64,000 bases of DNA. It comes from Ostrinia nubilalis (lineage: Eukaryota; Arthropoda; Insecta; Lepidoptera; Crambidae). The position numbers were made by a program, and so were the translations under genes. Position 1 is the first letter of the stretch; each line of letters opens with the position of its first letter. The notes under the pieces were generated by a model. It made no database searches, was not told the DNA's origin, and saw only the letters and a program-made list of their open reading frames with translations. The DNA is taken from contig NC_087100.1 in assembly GCF_963855985.1 (NCBI RefSeq), positions 2,391,001 through 2,455,000 on the forward strand. The letters are read 5' to 3'. This document shows, in pieces, positions 1 to 9,905 of the stretch.

Positions 1-514
1 GAGGGAAGCGCGGGGTGCGGGGAGTTTGATCCGAGCAATCCGAGCGTTATTATTGTAGTGTGCGTGTGCACTTATGGATAATTTAGCGTGTACCGATAAC
101 ACTCAAACATTAGCGGAAGAATGATGGGCGCGTCTTCGTTGATGAAACGATCTATATATTTTATGTTGGTACTAGTAAGATATTGTTATTCCCTAAAACT
201 TGAACTGGTATATCAGTAAGTACATCACACATCATTCGGCGCTTGCGCGTTGTTTTCTCAGAAAACCTTCCTTCTTCATCGACCACCGATTCTGTATTAG
301 GTTCCTTGGTTTTTGGGACCACCACCTTTAGTTTTCCAATAAATCTAATTTGTGACTTGATACGAGTACAATGACGATTGCAGTGATCTGGGTAGCTTGA
401 GTTAAATCTACACCAGCTCTTAACTGGTATACCTACTTACCAAAATTTTGTGTATGTAGATAAACAGACTCGGCGTAAATAAACTCTTGAGTCTCGTAGC
501 CTTTCTTCAAGTTT
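1..514. other. No recognisable feature
   Basis: Unique-looking sequence. The first 60 bases are GC-richer than the rest. I see no open frame, repeat or RNA gene that I can name. Confidence 0.5.
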
Positions 515-700
515 CATTTTATTTATTTATTTTTATTTTACAAGGAAAACAATACAGTGTAGAAACTATGTAGACTAACATTTTAGAAAACTTATAACCA
601 TTAACATGTTTTCACATTTAGAGCCTGAGTAATGCTTGTTTATCAATAAACAAAAATAGAAAAGAAGTTACCAAGCCAAAGTTACCTACTATTAATTAAA
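515..700 (-). repeat. LINE 3' UTR and AT-rich tail
   Basis: This lies directly downstream, on the minus strand, of the LINE coding fragment at 701-1048. It ends at about 517-540 in AAAATAAAAATAAATAAATA (minus strand), which reads as a polyadenylation-like signal running into an AAAT repeat, the usual 3' end of a jockey/CR1-like retroposon. The copy is 5'-truncated. Confidence 0.65.
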
Positions 701-1048
701 TTAAAGCTTAATACAAAAAAAAGCACTTTCAAGAAACCAGTCTTTGAAGAGATTTCGTTTAACACTATTTATGCTGGAATTGAATAAATCAATATCGGAA
801 TCGCCAGCCATAAGGTTAAAGACATTAGCAGCTCGAATAAAAAATGAGTTCTTCCTGTAATTGCTATTACTATGAGGAACAGAAAGAGTAATGGGTCGTC
901 TTAAAGTCCTGCTAGGAGCACGTAGATTTATTAAAGAAAGGAGGTGTGGGGAATCGATCTTACATTGGGCTACTTTTAATAGAAAAGTGATGTCTGCATG
1001 TTCATGTATATCGAATATCCATACTTTATCAATTTCACCACAATCTGT
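701..1048 (-). pseudogene. LINE ORF2 C-terminal fragment (jockey/CR1-like)
   Basis: Reading the minus strand from 1048 gives an uninterrupted frame of about 115 codons ending at TAA (701-703), preceded by an in-frame TGA at 1049-1051. It contains SPHLLSLINLRAPSRTLRRP and then PITLSVPHSNSNYRKNSFF, the pattern at the extreme C-terminus of many insect LINE polymerases (hydrophobic 'RAPSRTLR', then 'FIRAANVFN'). The endonuclease and RT core are absent, so this is a dead 5'-truncated insertion whose remaining frame happens to be intact. It lacks an ATG at its start. The family name is from memory and the exact clade is uncertain. Confidence 0.7.
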
Positions 1049-1051
1049 TCA

Positions 1052-2266
1052 TAGTTTCTGTTTAGCTAGGCCTATCATTTATTTACTTACGTAAAAAATA
1101 GTTTAGACCTTCTTACGAGTACTTATTTCAAACTATGTATTAACCCTAGCAAACGAGTAGGTATCACTAAGTGTACTCGTATTAGGTACGAGACAAGACC
1201 AATGCCTAAACATGCAAATAGCTTTTATGTTAAAAAGGTCCCCCTAACAGGTAGTGGGTTGAGTTGCAAAAGTTCCTTTGATACTTTTTGTGTTTCTTTG
1301 ACAAGTAAACTCGATTTAGGAAAGTTAGAGGACGCGAGTGCGCTGTCATTTGTTTTGAAACCAAGTCTCCTTTACGTAGTTTGGGAAAGAATTCGCCATA
1401 ACATTATGTATAATTTTGTAGCACTTTGTTAACTTCAACATGATTTTGTTCGGTTGTATGTAATTGTTTAAGAAAGAGAAATATAAACATTTGATGAAAG
1501 AAGGATAAGTTAAAAACAAATTTTTGAGGAAAGTTGAAGCAAAACTCTTAGTAACCGACCGATTAATTAACTTAAACGGCCGTTTATTATTAGTTCTTTT
1601 TGTTGGTTTTTGTCGCAAGTTAATACACTCTATAAGGAAAATGGCTCAAATTTTTTCCTCGTGAATCAGCCGTCTTAAGGAGACACCACTTTAGTCCCGA
1701 TTAATAAGATTTCGTTTGCTCATTACTAAAATGTATGTTTTGTCAAGTTTAGGTAAAACAAATTGAACATCATTCCTTCTTATATTCTCTCCCTAATTGA
1801 TAGAATGATGATGATGAGACTATCTATTCAATGTGCTGCTCCATCAGATCAGATGATCTCAGTGCTAAATAAGGCTCTTCCAAATAAGTCAGGAAAGGTA
1901 CATAAGTTGATTTAACAGTACATAGTGCCGTTTCGATGTTCATATAACAGACACTTTTGTATGGTGTGCAGAATATATCTATTATACTTTAAATACCAGG
2001 TGAAATAATGCAATACAAAAACATCGTCCGCCTCCGCGCGTCGTGACACCAACACGGCGTGGACAGGAAAAAAGCATTGTCGGGCCCACTCGCGCGCATG
2101 AATGAAAGCGCCCAATATTTGATCATATAACCTGATCCAGCACTGACTCACGAGACCGGCTGTCAAGGAAATAAATATGGTGGAAGTGCCATTAAATAAG
2201 ACAGTTAAATTGTTATGTAGAGGCTCGAACTCTGGAATAATCTCTTTCACAAAAAATCTGCAAGCG
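1052..2266. other. No assignable feature
   Basis: AT-rich. A short run of GATGATGATGA at about 1806-1817 resembles the tail of the RTE family found elsewhere in the window, but no adjoining coding remnant is visible. Short open frames here have no recognisable motif. Confidence 0.4.
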
Positions 2267-2399
2267 ATCATTCATCATTTCAGCCGCAGGACGTCCACTG
2301 CTGAACATAGACTTCCCTCAATGATTTCCATTATGTCCGGTTGGCAGCGGCTTGCATCCAGCGCCTTCCTGCTACCTTTATGAGGTCATCGGTCCACCA
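2267..2399 (-). pseudogene. RTE-clade LINE 3' end fragment
   Basis: On the minus strand this translates as RWTDDLIKVAGRRWMQAAAN, then a stop where a better copy (47.2 kb) has leucine, then WKSLREVYVQQWTSCG and the terminal stop. This is the extreme C-terminus of an RTE-type polymerase, followed by the ATGATG tail. Dead 5'-truncated copy. Confidence 0.75.
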
Positions 2400-2503
2400 C
2401 ATAACAAACGACGACAATATTCTAAGCCCTAACCAATCTGAGACCAAATACCTACACTAGAAATCCTAGCTTGATTTTTACTACCGTTTACAATGTTCAT
2501 CTG

Positions 2504-3250
2504 TATAGCCTGACCAGGAACATAAAAACCTTGGCATAGAGGCGCGTCAGTTGCATTTGATAGTGCAACACTGAGTACAGTCGTACCTGTGTTAAATTAA
2601 TAGACTAACTTTATGTATCAGGATTCAGAATTACGGGCTAATTTGTTATTTTCATAAATTAACGAAAAAATATTATTATAGGTAACCTGGTTTAAATAAA
2701 TTAAATGAAACCATTAATCGAGCTAGTACGATTTATTTTATTATTCATCAATAATCAAATTCAGAACTTGAATATTCAACTGCAATGTCTGCTCATGAAC
2801 GCTTCAAACTCGGTACTTCTTTCCCAATTCCATAAAATTCAACACTTAGAAAGTGACAAAAATCTTTAAAATAGGTAGTTGAAACGAACCACAGCTAATT
2901 TTCATAGTGGACTGTACTATACGATAAACATGTCAGTCAATTTGACAACCTTTGTCGGAAACATTATTCAATGAAAATATTGTCCGAACCCTTAGTATTT
3001 CTCTTCGACAAATACTTTGACACAATGCAAACCACTTTTCTTTCACGACTATAAAAAGATTTTAGCAATTTAATTCACAAAATCAATTGCGCACATTTAA
3101 AATAAAGTTTGTTTACACTTTGACAGCAATAGACTGACATGCAAGGTGACATGTCAATGAAGTTTTCAGTTACTGTTGCCATTAAAAGAAATTAGTACCA
3201 TTAGTTTTCCGCAACATGGCGAGGGTTTTTATGTTCCTGGTCAGGCTATA
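2504..3250. mobile_element. Non-autonomous DNA transposon with TA target duplication
   Basis: The left end TAGCCTGACCAGGAACATAA at 2506 is repeated inverted at the right end (about 3210-3248, ending GGTCAGGCTA). The match continues inward through AAAACC and a diverged stretch, about 35-40 bp in all. Each end is flanked by TA (2504-2505, 3249-3250), as expected for Tc1/mariner-type insertion. The 743-bp body encodes no transposase, so it would be mobilised only in trans. Superfamily assignment from TA plus terminal inverted repeats is inference. Confidence 0.7.
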
Positions 3251-4417
3251 AGTAAAATTAGCAAATATTTACATACAGATAGACTTTGACAATTTGAGAA
3301 TAAACGGGGTGGTAGTCGTCTGTATTCTCGAGTCGAGTAGCTAATAATGCCACATCCAGCAGCAAATAGAGATAGATCATTGCCAATACATGTAGAGCGA
3401 GTAATCGTACATGTCCATCGAATGTTCTAATTGGGCGATTCTAGATCGATGTGTTGCGAGAACAATGCGGCTGCCTCCAGGGTGACCAAGCGATTTGCAG
3501 CCATATCTATGGGACTTCTCATGGTCTACCACTCTATTTCGGCCATTGTTAGTATATGTCGAGGTAAGCAGTAGGCATTCACATTTCCATCTGGTGAGAT
3601 GCAGGAGAAGCGCTTCCTCGTTGTAGTTAAAAATATCACTTTTTTGTTGTACCATGTGATCAGATGGTTCGATCAGATCATCATCATGTGTCAGATAGTT
3701 TCACTGTAAAGAAAAGACATAAGTTTTACATGCACCACACACGCCAATGGGGTCTAAATATGGTTTTCTACTCAAGCCGGTTAGATGACACGAGTTAAGT
3801 AATGGTTTAGCAGACCACGGACCTCCAGGTAAATCCTGGTAAATTGACAGTTACTAACCGCGAGGTCTAGAGAGCAAAAAGATGCATTACTTGACCAAAG
3901 TTTGCTTAATTTTCTTGCTTTATTAGCAAGATTAGCCTTATCATCCACAGCGTGGCAACCCTACAGTTCAGCACGGAATGCGGCCCGCTGTTTACGACTT
4001 ATTTCACACGAGCCGATAAGCTGTTATGGCGGGCGCAATTATATGTAAACGATTTTGAACGGAAACCCACCATTACTCAATGAGGAGCCTCCCGAATGAG
4101 TCGAAACAATGCTGAACCGTTGCGATGTTATCCTAAACTGTTCGCGAGATAAGTAAAGAGCTTTTTCATGAATGAATTTACGCTTCGTGGGAGCCACGGT
4201 ACCGGCTTGAGTTAACTGCAGTTTGTGGTCTTAGTATGGAAAACGATGTCGATAACAGATCCTATCTGCAAACTTTTTTCAGAGTAGTTAAACTCCTTGA
4301 TGCCAATCTGATTTTGAACAATCATCAAAGTGGTCAGATCTGCCATAGCATTTGAGAATCGTGGTTGATGAACGTTATGTTATCCTACTCACATAGATTG
4401 TAACTTCTTCTTCTTAT
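3251..4417. other. No assignable feature
   Basis: No coding or repeat signature recognised. CATCATCATG at about 3678 could be a stray RTE tail but has no coding remnant beside it. Confidence 0.35.
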
Positions 4418-4513
4418 CGTGTCGACAACAAACCTACAGTGTCAGCCCAAAACTCCGCTACAAGAGTGGCGTTGTCAGTAGCATTCATGAAAACCTCCTG
4501 CGTGCAGTTGCTT
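4418..4513 (-). repeat. LINE ORF2 tail fragment (same family as 40.7 kb)
   Basis: The stretch CAAGAGTGGCGTTGTCAGTA and its flanks match 40694-40780 closely, in the same orientation. At 40.7 kb the minus strand encodes the end of a LINE polymerase (...ATDNATLVAEFWTDTV, stop). Here only the last 25 or so codons survive. Confidence 0.65.
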
Positions 4514-5030
4514 CTAACTTTTCTCGTGGAAATCTACCTGTCACTAAAAGTATTTTATAGGTAAGCGTCTCAATTCTCTTTCCCTTTCTCTATCTACAGA
4601 AATGAAGCAAAAATAGGTTATGCGTGGAAAAGTAACTCGCAAGCAGACTTTCGCATATAATTGGCAATCCTTAGCATGCTCAAAACGTGTGATAAATATT
4701 TGTATGAGTTACGGATACGCCAGGTCACGCACCGGCTGTCTCACACAGAAATGTCGGGCTAATCCTGCTTCACAAAGCATCTGTATCGATTGATCCTTTC
4801 TCCGAGAGAGAGCGTCATCGTGCGCAAGTAAATCACTTTCGAGCGGCGCGGGAGTGGGCGACGCTTTCATCTCCAGCCCCGAGCGGGCATATATTATCGA
4901 GCGTTTGCTTAATCTGGGTTTACTATATTGAAATTGAACTTGCACAAACTGTGACAGTTTTGAAGTAGAGATGAAGCCATAAAAAACTAAAATCGTGTGT
5001 GCAACAAATATAGCTGTTGAACTTTCTTCC
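4514..5030. other. No assignable feature
   Basis: The 139-codon minus-strand frame crossing this region (4709-5128) runs antisense through the RTE fragment at 5031-5203 and shows no domain. I read it as chance. Confidence 0.4.
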
Positions 5031-5203
5031 ACCGGCTTTTTTGAAGACGTAGTGTGGGCTGGTCTTCCACTAGGTAGACCAACTATGTGGTTAAGACTGT
5101 AGGAAGTACCTGGATGTTGGCAGCGCAAGACCGATCGTTTTTCAAATCCTTGGGGGAGGCATGTGTTCAGCAGTGGACGCCATTTGGCTGAAACAAACGA
5201 GCG
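5031..5203 (+). pseudogene. RTE-clade LINE 3' end fragment, AACGA-tail subfamily
   Basis: Plus strand carries GGGGGAGGCATGTGTTCAGC then AGTGGACGCCATTTGGCTGA then AACAAACGAGCG, the diverged C-terminal codons of an RTE polymerase plus its tail. Compared with the copies ending in GATGAT it has a different tail built on AACGA, shared with the copies at 12.2 and 28.6 kb, so a second subfamily is present. Confidence 0.65.
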
Positions 5204-5479
5204 GATATTTTTTGACTGTACATAATACTAATGAGTAATGCCAGCTCCTGATTAAGATGAATAAAGCATAAGTAAAAGATTTCTCTTAATGTGATCGCCA
5301 TAATACCTTTTCTAATAAGTTAATCAAATAAATGTAGTCGACATATTCGTCGAAAATAAGACGAAATATGTGAACAAATCAGTAAATTACTGCGATAAGA
5401 AATAACGAAGGCCCCGGGCAGTACTAGAAAATGCTATAATACTTACACATAAATACTTTCCGTTAGAGATGAGACGTAT

Positions 5480-5575
5480 TTACTAGAACAGATCCACACA
5501 CTAGGTATTTTACAGTACTAAGTGGCACCTATTCCAATTTTTAAAATACTTGATCCACGTAGTATTTTTTAAATT
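5480..5575. repeat. Left arm of a diverged inverted repeat
   Basis: The reverse complement of about 5500-5565 (GGAATAGGTGCCACTTAGTA and flanks, including TACGTGGATC) resembles 6420-6465 plus 9349-9370 (GGAATAGGTGCACCTAGTAT). The similarity is imperfect and includes small shifts. I infer an old fold-back or terminal-inverted-repeat unit whose right arm was later split by the R1-clade LINE. Confidence 0.45.
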
Positions 5576-5875
5576 ACACGATTTCCGACCCTACCATCAA
5601 AGTAATAGAGGTTATTATTGCATAATCCGTAGTCGTGTATTACGCACACCGCGTATTTCTCACTAAGTATTTTTTAAATTACACGATTTCCGACCCTACC
5701 CTCAAAGTAATAGAGGTTATTATTGCATAATCCGTAGTCGTGTATTACGCACACCACGTATTTCTCACTAAGTATTTTTTAAATTACACGATTTCCGACC
5801 CTACCCTCAAAGTAATAGAGGTTATTATTGCATAATCCGTAGTCGTGTATTACGCGCACCGCGTATTTCTCGCTA
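5561..5875. repeat. Three 105-bp tandem repeats
   Basis: AGTATTTTTTAAATTACACG recurs at 5561, 5666 and 5771, giving an exact 105-bp period. The units are nearly identical over their whole length; differences seen include ACCATC versus ACCCTC, CACACCG versus CACACCA versus CGCACCG, and CTCACT versus CTCGCT. They sit between the two arms of a diverged inverted repeat. The high identity suggests recent duplication or gene conversion. Confidence 0.9.
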
Positions 5876-6344
5876 AGCTTATGTGCGAACGTAGAGATTC
5901 ACTCCGTCTCTGTCTGACAAACAAATTTGAGCGCAGGCAGGTGTGAGATAGGAATAGGTGTTTGATGTATTACGTAATTTAAACTCTATTTGTACACAGG
6001 TAAGGTTTTGAATATTTTAATTTTTGTTCTCTCTCATCCAGCTCACTCCTTGTTGACTAGCCGGTAAAAAACCAGTTTTTATTCTTCCGTCAGGTTTGTT
6101 TTGGTTTGTTGTCACGCGTCCGTGATAATTGCATAAATAAAAAATAGAAAAAATTATGTAAATATTTTTATGAAATTGATATCTTTTAAATACGCCAACT
6201 TTTAAGTTGACAGTCCTAAGCCTGTTGAAGTATGAAGGGAGGATATCAATCAATCAACAACCAGCAAAAACATTATTATTCAATTTCAAATTGCATTATT
6301 AATACTACGACTACGAGTGGATCTTTTCAAAGAAAATTGTATTT
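5876..6344. other. Spacer of the inverted-repeat unit
   Basis: AT-rich sequence between the 105-bp tandem array and the right arm. No open frame with a recognisable domain. Confidence 0.4.
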
Positions 6345-6465
6345 TAAAGTCATAATACGTGGATTAGTCCGCACTAGTCGCGTCAAGTATGGTAAATTAC
6401 TACGTACTAAGTGGAACAGGTATTTGGATCACGTATTAATAAATACTTGGAATAGGTGCACCTAG
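6345..6465. repeat. Right arm of the diverged inverted repeat, split by an insertion
   Basis: Contains two internal variants of the motif TACTAAGTGGAACAGGTATT / GGAATAGGTGCACCTAGTAT. The arm appears to continue at 9349 beyond the R1-clade LINE (AGTATAACCC...). Similarity to the left arm at about 5500-5565 is partial. Confidence 0.4.
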
Positions 6466-6476
6466 TATCAAATTTA

Positions 6477-6519
<43 letters not shown>

Positions 6520-6820
6520 CTCGTCAGGAAAATACATTGATTTGTATACCCACCAGCCGCGGGGGCGGTTAGTGGGTTATGTGGGGTTCTCCCTGCCAGA
6601 AGGGCAGGGCCTACCCACTAAAAACCTGACGTTGCCCTCGGTAGCCATATGAGTCGGGAACGCGGGCCATCACTATCGGCATTTTGCCTCAAGCATTCGT
6701 CCGCGTTCCCTGCTCGGCATTTCACTCGCTTAAACCAAGCCCAGCCCAACCAAGGCGTTATTACGCCTTCAACCTCCTGCGAGCGGCACGCAGGACACGT
6801 GCTGCGCCGTCGCGGCCTCT
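6520..6820 (-). repeat. R1-like LINE 3' UTR with two stem-loops
   Basis: Between the stop codon and the poly(A) there are two strong inverted repeats. The first is GGGAACGCGG (6656-6665) with CCGCGTTCCC (6701-6710), a perfect 10-bp stem that can be extended outward. The second is CCCTGCC (6591-6597) with GGCAGGG (6603-6609) around a 5-nt loop near the tail. Structured 3' ends are recognised by the reverse transcriptase in several LINEs; that role here is inference. Confidence 0.6.
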
Positions 6821-9334
6821 TTAGACGCCACCAGACACCCCCGTATCTGATGGCCGAGGCCTATTAGGAAGGGGCAGATAGAGGTCATAGAGCCTCCTTC
6901 TTTGCCCATGACGTCGGCGGCGGGCAATGGGTGCGTCGGGTGATGCTTCCCGCTCCCTCTCCGCCGCTTCCTTCTGTGAAATGACTGCTTCACAGAAGGT
7001 GAGAACTCCACGCCACGCCTCCTCTCCGTTGGTCATATGGTGGACTAAGACCGGTAGAGAGAGGTCATTTCCTATACATATATTGAGGGCCGCACGCTCA
7101 TCCGCCCAAGCTGGGCATTCTTGGAGCGTGTGCTCAGCTGTATCCACAGTGTCAAGGTTGCAGTGATGGCAGCCTGGTACCTCTTCTCGGCCTATTCTGT
7201 GAAGGAAGGCCCCGAAACACCCGTGGCCTGTCAGTAGCTGGGTCATCCGGTAGGTTAGACGACCATGCCGACGTCGCAGCCACTCCGCTAGGACAGGCAG
7301 AAGTGCCTGCACAGTGCGACGCCCGACTTGACTAACGGCCAAGCGTCCTCTCCAGCATTCTAGGGCCATCTCCTCCAGCTCTTCTTTTTTAGCCTCAACC
7401 TCACGGGGTGCAGGCCTTTGCCCTTCAGATTTTTGGTCTCCCCGCCACTGGTATACCGCGGCGAGGACCTTGGCGTTCAGGTCCCAAGGCATGCTCCCAG
7501 CCAATGAGAGGGCTGCGTCTGCAGATATTGTGCGGTACCCGCAGACCACCCTCAAAGCAATCAAACGCTGTGCCTTCTGCAGAAGTAGGGTACTTTTTGC
7601 TGAAACAGCTTTGTACCATACTGGGGCTCCGTACAACGCCATTGAGCGAACGACTCCAAGATATAGACGACGACTCGCCGCAGCAGGCCCACCTATATTT
7701 GGCATCAGCCTGCTAAGAGCACCAGCAGTCGCCATTAGCTTCGGTGTAAGGCGCTTGAAATGCTCGTCGAACGTCCATTGTCCATCCAATTGGAGCCCCA
7801 GGTAACGTAGGGACTTCCCAACTGGGATTGTAGTGCCTCCAACGACGAGATGGGTCCCAGCTGGTGGCGCCTGCCGAGGCCCATGGAAACACAGAGCTTC
7901 AGATTTCTCGAGCGCCACTTCTAATCCTAGTTCGCGTATTCTGCGGACCACGATCGCTACGCCGGCCGTAGCGCGTCGTACCGCCTCTCGGATATCATCC
8001 CCGCGGGCCGTCACGAGAGTGTCGTCGGCGTAACATGTCACACCGACCCCCGTAATTAGACGCCCGCGGAGGACCCAATCGTACCCCAGGTTCCACAGGA
8101 GAGGCCCAAGGACCGACCCCTGTGGAACTCCACACAAAGCTTTCTGGCGGAGAACTCGCCCATCTTTCCCTTCCAGAGTAACCTCTCGGTTGGCCAGATA
8201 GTCAGCCACTACGTTTTGGAGGTATAACGGGACGCCGTGGTGTACAAGAGCCTGCCTGATGCAAGCCCATGGTAGGCTATTAAAAGCATTTTTAATGTCA
8301 ATAGACACTGCCAACAGTACCCCTCCTCGGGCCACCGCTTTTTCAGCTAGCTCTTTGACCCGTAAAATGGCATCTACCGTCCCTCTTTCGGCTCTAAACC
8401 CAAACTGGGTGGTAGCTAGGTTCGGCCCTTGCTCTTCTAAATGCTTGATAAGACGCCTAGCGATAATTCGCTCCAGTAACTTGGCTATCTCATCAAGCAA
8501 TACTATAGGACGGTACCCGGAAGGGGAGTCTGGTGGTCGCCCCTCCTTCCTTAATAGGACTAAACGTCCACATTTCCATTGCGCTGGAAAGCGCCCCTGC
8601 TCAAGACAGGCGTCAAAGAGCCGCTTTACTCTGCCCCCAAGGGTCTCTTCGGCCAGCGCCCATGCCTTTCCCGAGAGTCCGTCTGGACCCGGGGCCACAT
8701 TCTTCCGGCGCATTCTTAGATAGGCTGCTCCAAGTTCACCCTCTGATATAAGCTCAGGTGCAGCTGTCGAGGCCACTGGGTGGGGCCTCATGGCTGGCGG
8801 AGTATGTTCTGCGCGCGCTGGAAAAAGACCTGCGACGACCGTAGCGAGCACGGCCGGTTCCAATGAGAGCGCTACCGGAGGAGCCCATGGTCGGAGTTTT
8901 CCCCTGACAGTTTTATATGGCCGTCCCCATGGATCACTGGTAAGCGTGGCAAGCAGATTTTTTCGCGCCTCCACTTTAGCTCTGGCTATGGCAATCTTTA
9001 GAGCTTTTTTGGCCTCCTTATAGGCTTCGCGAAGTGGATCGTCCTGGTCTGGATCGCGGACACGTCTCCGGTGGTGCCGGTAGGCTTCGCGGCGTGCTGC
9101 GTTGCACGCTCGACGCAATACAGCGATGGCCTCTGACCACCAGTAGACTTGTCGGCGAGGAGGCAGTGGACCAACGCGAGGCATGGACGCATCACACACG
9201 TGCGTCATAGCTACCCGGAGCCATTCCGCCTCCTCATCCACCTGGACGGGTCCAGCTGGTGTTGGGAGCCAGGCTTTTACAAGGGCTGCTGCCTGAAAGG
9301 TATCTCTATCTAAAGCACCAAGTTTCCACCGCGG
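6821..9334 (-). CDS. R1-clade reverse transcriptase (ORF2, 5'-truncated)
   Basis: An 838-codon uninterrupted frame within the element, with no ATG of its own; the frame extends upstream only to a TTG in the target duplication and a TAG just beyond. The reverse transcriptase carries APGPDGLSG (about residue 216 counted from that TTG), motif A VSIDIKNAFNSL (catalytic Asp about 348), motif B GVPQGSVLGPLLWN (about 404-417) and motif C CYADDTLV (Asp 439/440). After the thumb comes a C-x2-C-x9-H-x4-C knuckle (C724, C727, H737, C742) and a basic tail, as in R1-clade ORF2 proteins. The enzyme primes cDNA synthesis on nicked chromosomal DNA. The N-terminal apurinic-type endonuclease is missing through truncation, so this copy could not nick its own target. 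No frameshift or internal stop is present. Confidence 0.93.
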   Translation of the reverse strand, partial: PRWKLGALDRDTFQAAALVKAWLPTPAGPVQVDEEAEWLRVAMTHVCDASMPRVGPLPPRRQVYWWSEAIAVLRRACNAARREAYRHHRRRVRDPDQDDPLREAYKEAKKALKIAIARAKVEARKNLLATLTSDPWGRPYKTVRGKLRPWAPPVALSLEPAVLATVVAGLFPARAEHTPPAMRPHPVASTAAPELISEGELGAAYLRMRRKNVAPGPDGLSGKAWALAEETLGGRVKRLFDACLEQGRFPAQWKCGRLVLLRKEGRPPDSPSGYRPIVLLDEIAKLLERIIARRLIKHLEEQGPNLATTQFGFRAERGTVDAILRVKELAEKAVARGGVLLAVSIDIKNAFNSLPWACIRQALVHHGVPLYLQNVVADYLANREVTLEGKDGRVLRQKALCGVPQGSVLGPLLWNLGYDWVLRGRLITGVGVTCYADDTLVTARGDDIREAVRRATAGVAIVVRRIRELGLEVALEKSEALCFHGPRQAPPAGTHLVVGGTTIPVGKSLRYLGLQLDGQWTFDEHFKRLTPKLMATAGALSRLMPNIGGPAAASRRLYLGVVRSMALYGAPVWYKAVSAKSTLLLQKAQRLIALRVVCGYRTISADAALSLAGSMPWDLNAKVLAAVYQWRGDQKSEGQRPAPREVEAKKEELEEMALECWRGRLAVSQVGRRTVQALLPVLAEWLRRRHGRLTYRMTQLLTGHGCFGAFLHRIGREEVPGCHHCNLDTVDTAEHTLQECPAWADERAALNICIGNDLSLPVLVHHMTNGEEAWRGVLTFCEAVISQKEAAEREREASPDAPIARRRRHGQRRRLYDLYLPLPNRPRPSDTGVSGGV

Positions 9335-9348
9335 TATCAAATTTACCT

Positions 9349-9817
9349 AGTATAACCCATCTCTACTTTCCGTATCTTATTTATCCAAATAATCAGTAGA
9401 TCGTTAATTACATACAAATCAAGGCTAATCATTAATTACATACAAATCAAGGCTAGTCAAAGATATTAAACCGTAAGATATTAAAACCGCTAATCATGAC
9501 AAATTATTTAACTTTACTAGAACGTTAAAATTTCTAACGTTAATAATATACAAATGGGTCTAAAGGACAAAAGCAAACTAAACAATACTGAAAGACGAAC
9601 ATATAATTTGTCTGAAAGTCGGTGTGTGTTTCATTTCAATTAATTATCACCAGCCCAAGGACCACAACTGAGAAGATGGATAGAGATACTCTTCATTGCT
9701 ACACCACACCAAAATAAGCAATTGCTGTAATAAACAAGCATGATGGCATAGCAAAGACGACCGTATTAACTTACGTTCCTCAGAGAGATGAGAGTACTGG
9801 TCTCTGTAATACAGGCT
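9349..9817. other. AT-rich spacer with a 28-bp duplication
   Basis: TTAATTACATACAAATCAAG occurs at 9404 and 9432, a two-copy 28-bp tandem repeat (9404-9459). AAGATATTAAA is also duplicated just after it. Otherwise nothing recognised. Confidence 0.6.
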
Positions 9818-9905
9818 CCTCGCCTAGCTCAGTACGGCTAGCACAAAAAACTTTCGAGTTCGAATCGTTTGCGTATTCAAAATTTCGACTCGCCATCAAA
9901 CTCTC
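9818..9905 (+). repeat. SINE-like repeat with tRNA-type promoter boxes
   Basis: Contains TAGCTCAGTACGGCTAGCAC followed by GAGTTCGAATCGTTTGCGTA. The first resembles a tRNA A-box, the second a B-box, but they are too close together for a real tRNA. Related copies sit at 32.4 kb (plus) and 32.6 kb (minus). Probably a tRNA-derived or tRNA-like dispersed repeat. Confidence 0.5.

Larger units (their letters stand above)
6466..9348 (-). mobile_element. R1-clade non-LTR retrotransposon, 5'-truncated, young
   Basis: The insertion is bounded by a perfect direct repeat GTATCAAATTTACCT at 6465-6479 and 9334-9348 (14-15 bp, ambiguous where it meets the tail and the 5' end). The minus-strand 3' end carries a poly(A) of about 41 nt (T run 6479-6519). 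The 5' end abuts the duplication at 9334, and the coding frame opens directly at the junction without an endonuclease domain, so the copy is truncated at its 5' end. The unbroken frame, intact tail and perfect duplication all indicate a recent insertion. It lies inside the right arm of an older inverted-repeat unit. GC content is clearly higher than in the flanks. Confidence 0.92.

Noticed and set aside
1912..2271. 119-codon minus-strand frame
   Set aside because: No domain, and its upstream end overlaps an RTE fragment in another frame.
5561..5875. CRISPR-like array
   Set aside because: The 105-bp units are contiguous without variable spacers, and the sequence is eukaryotic.
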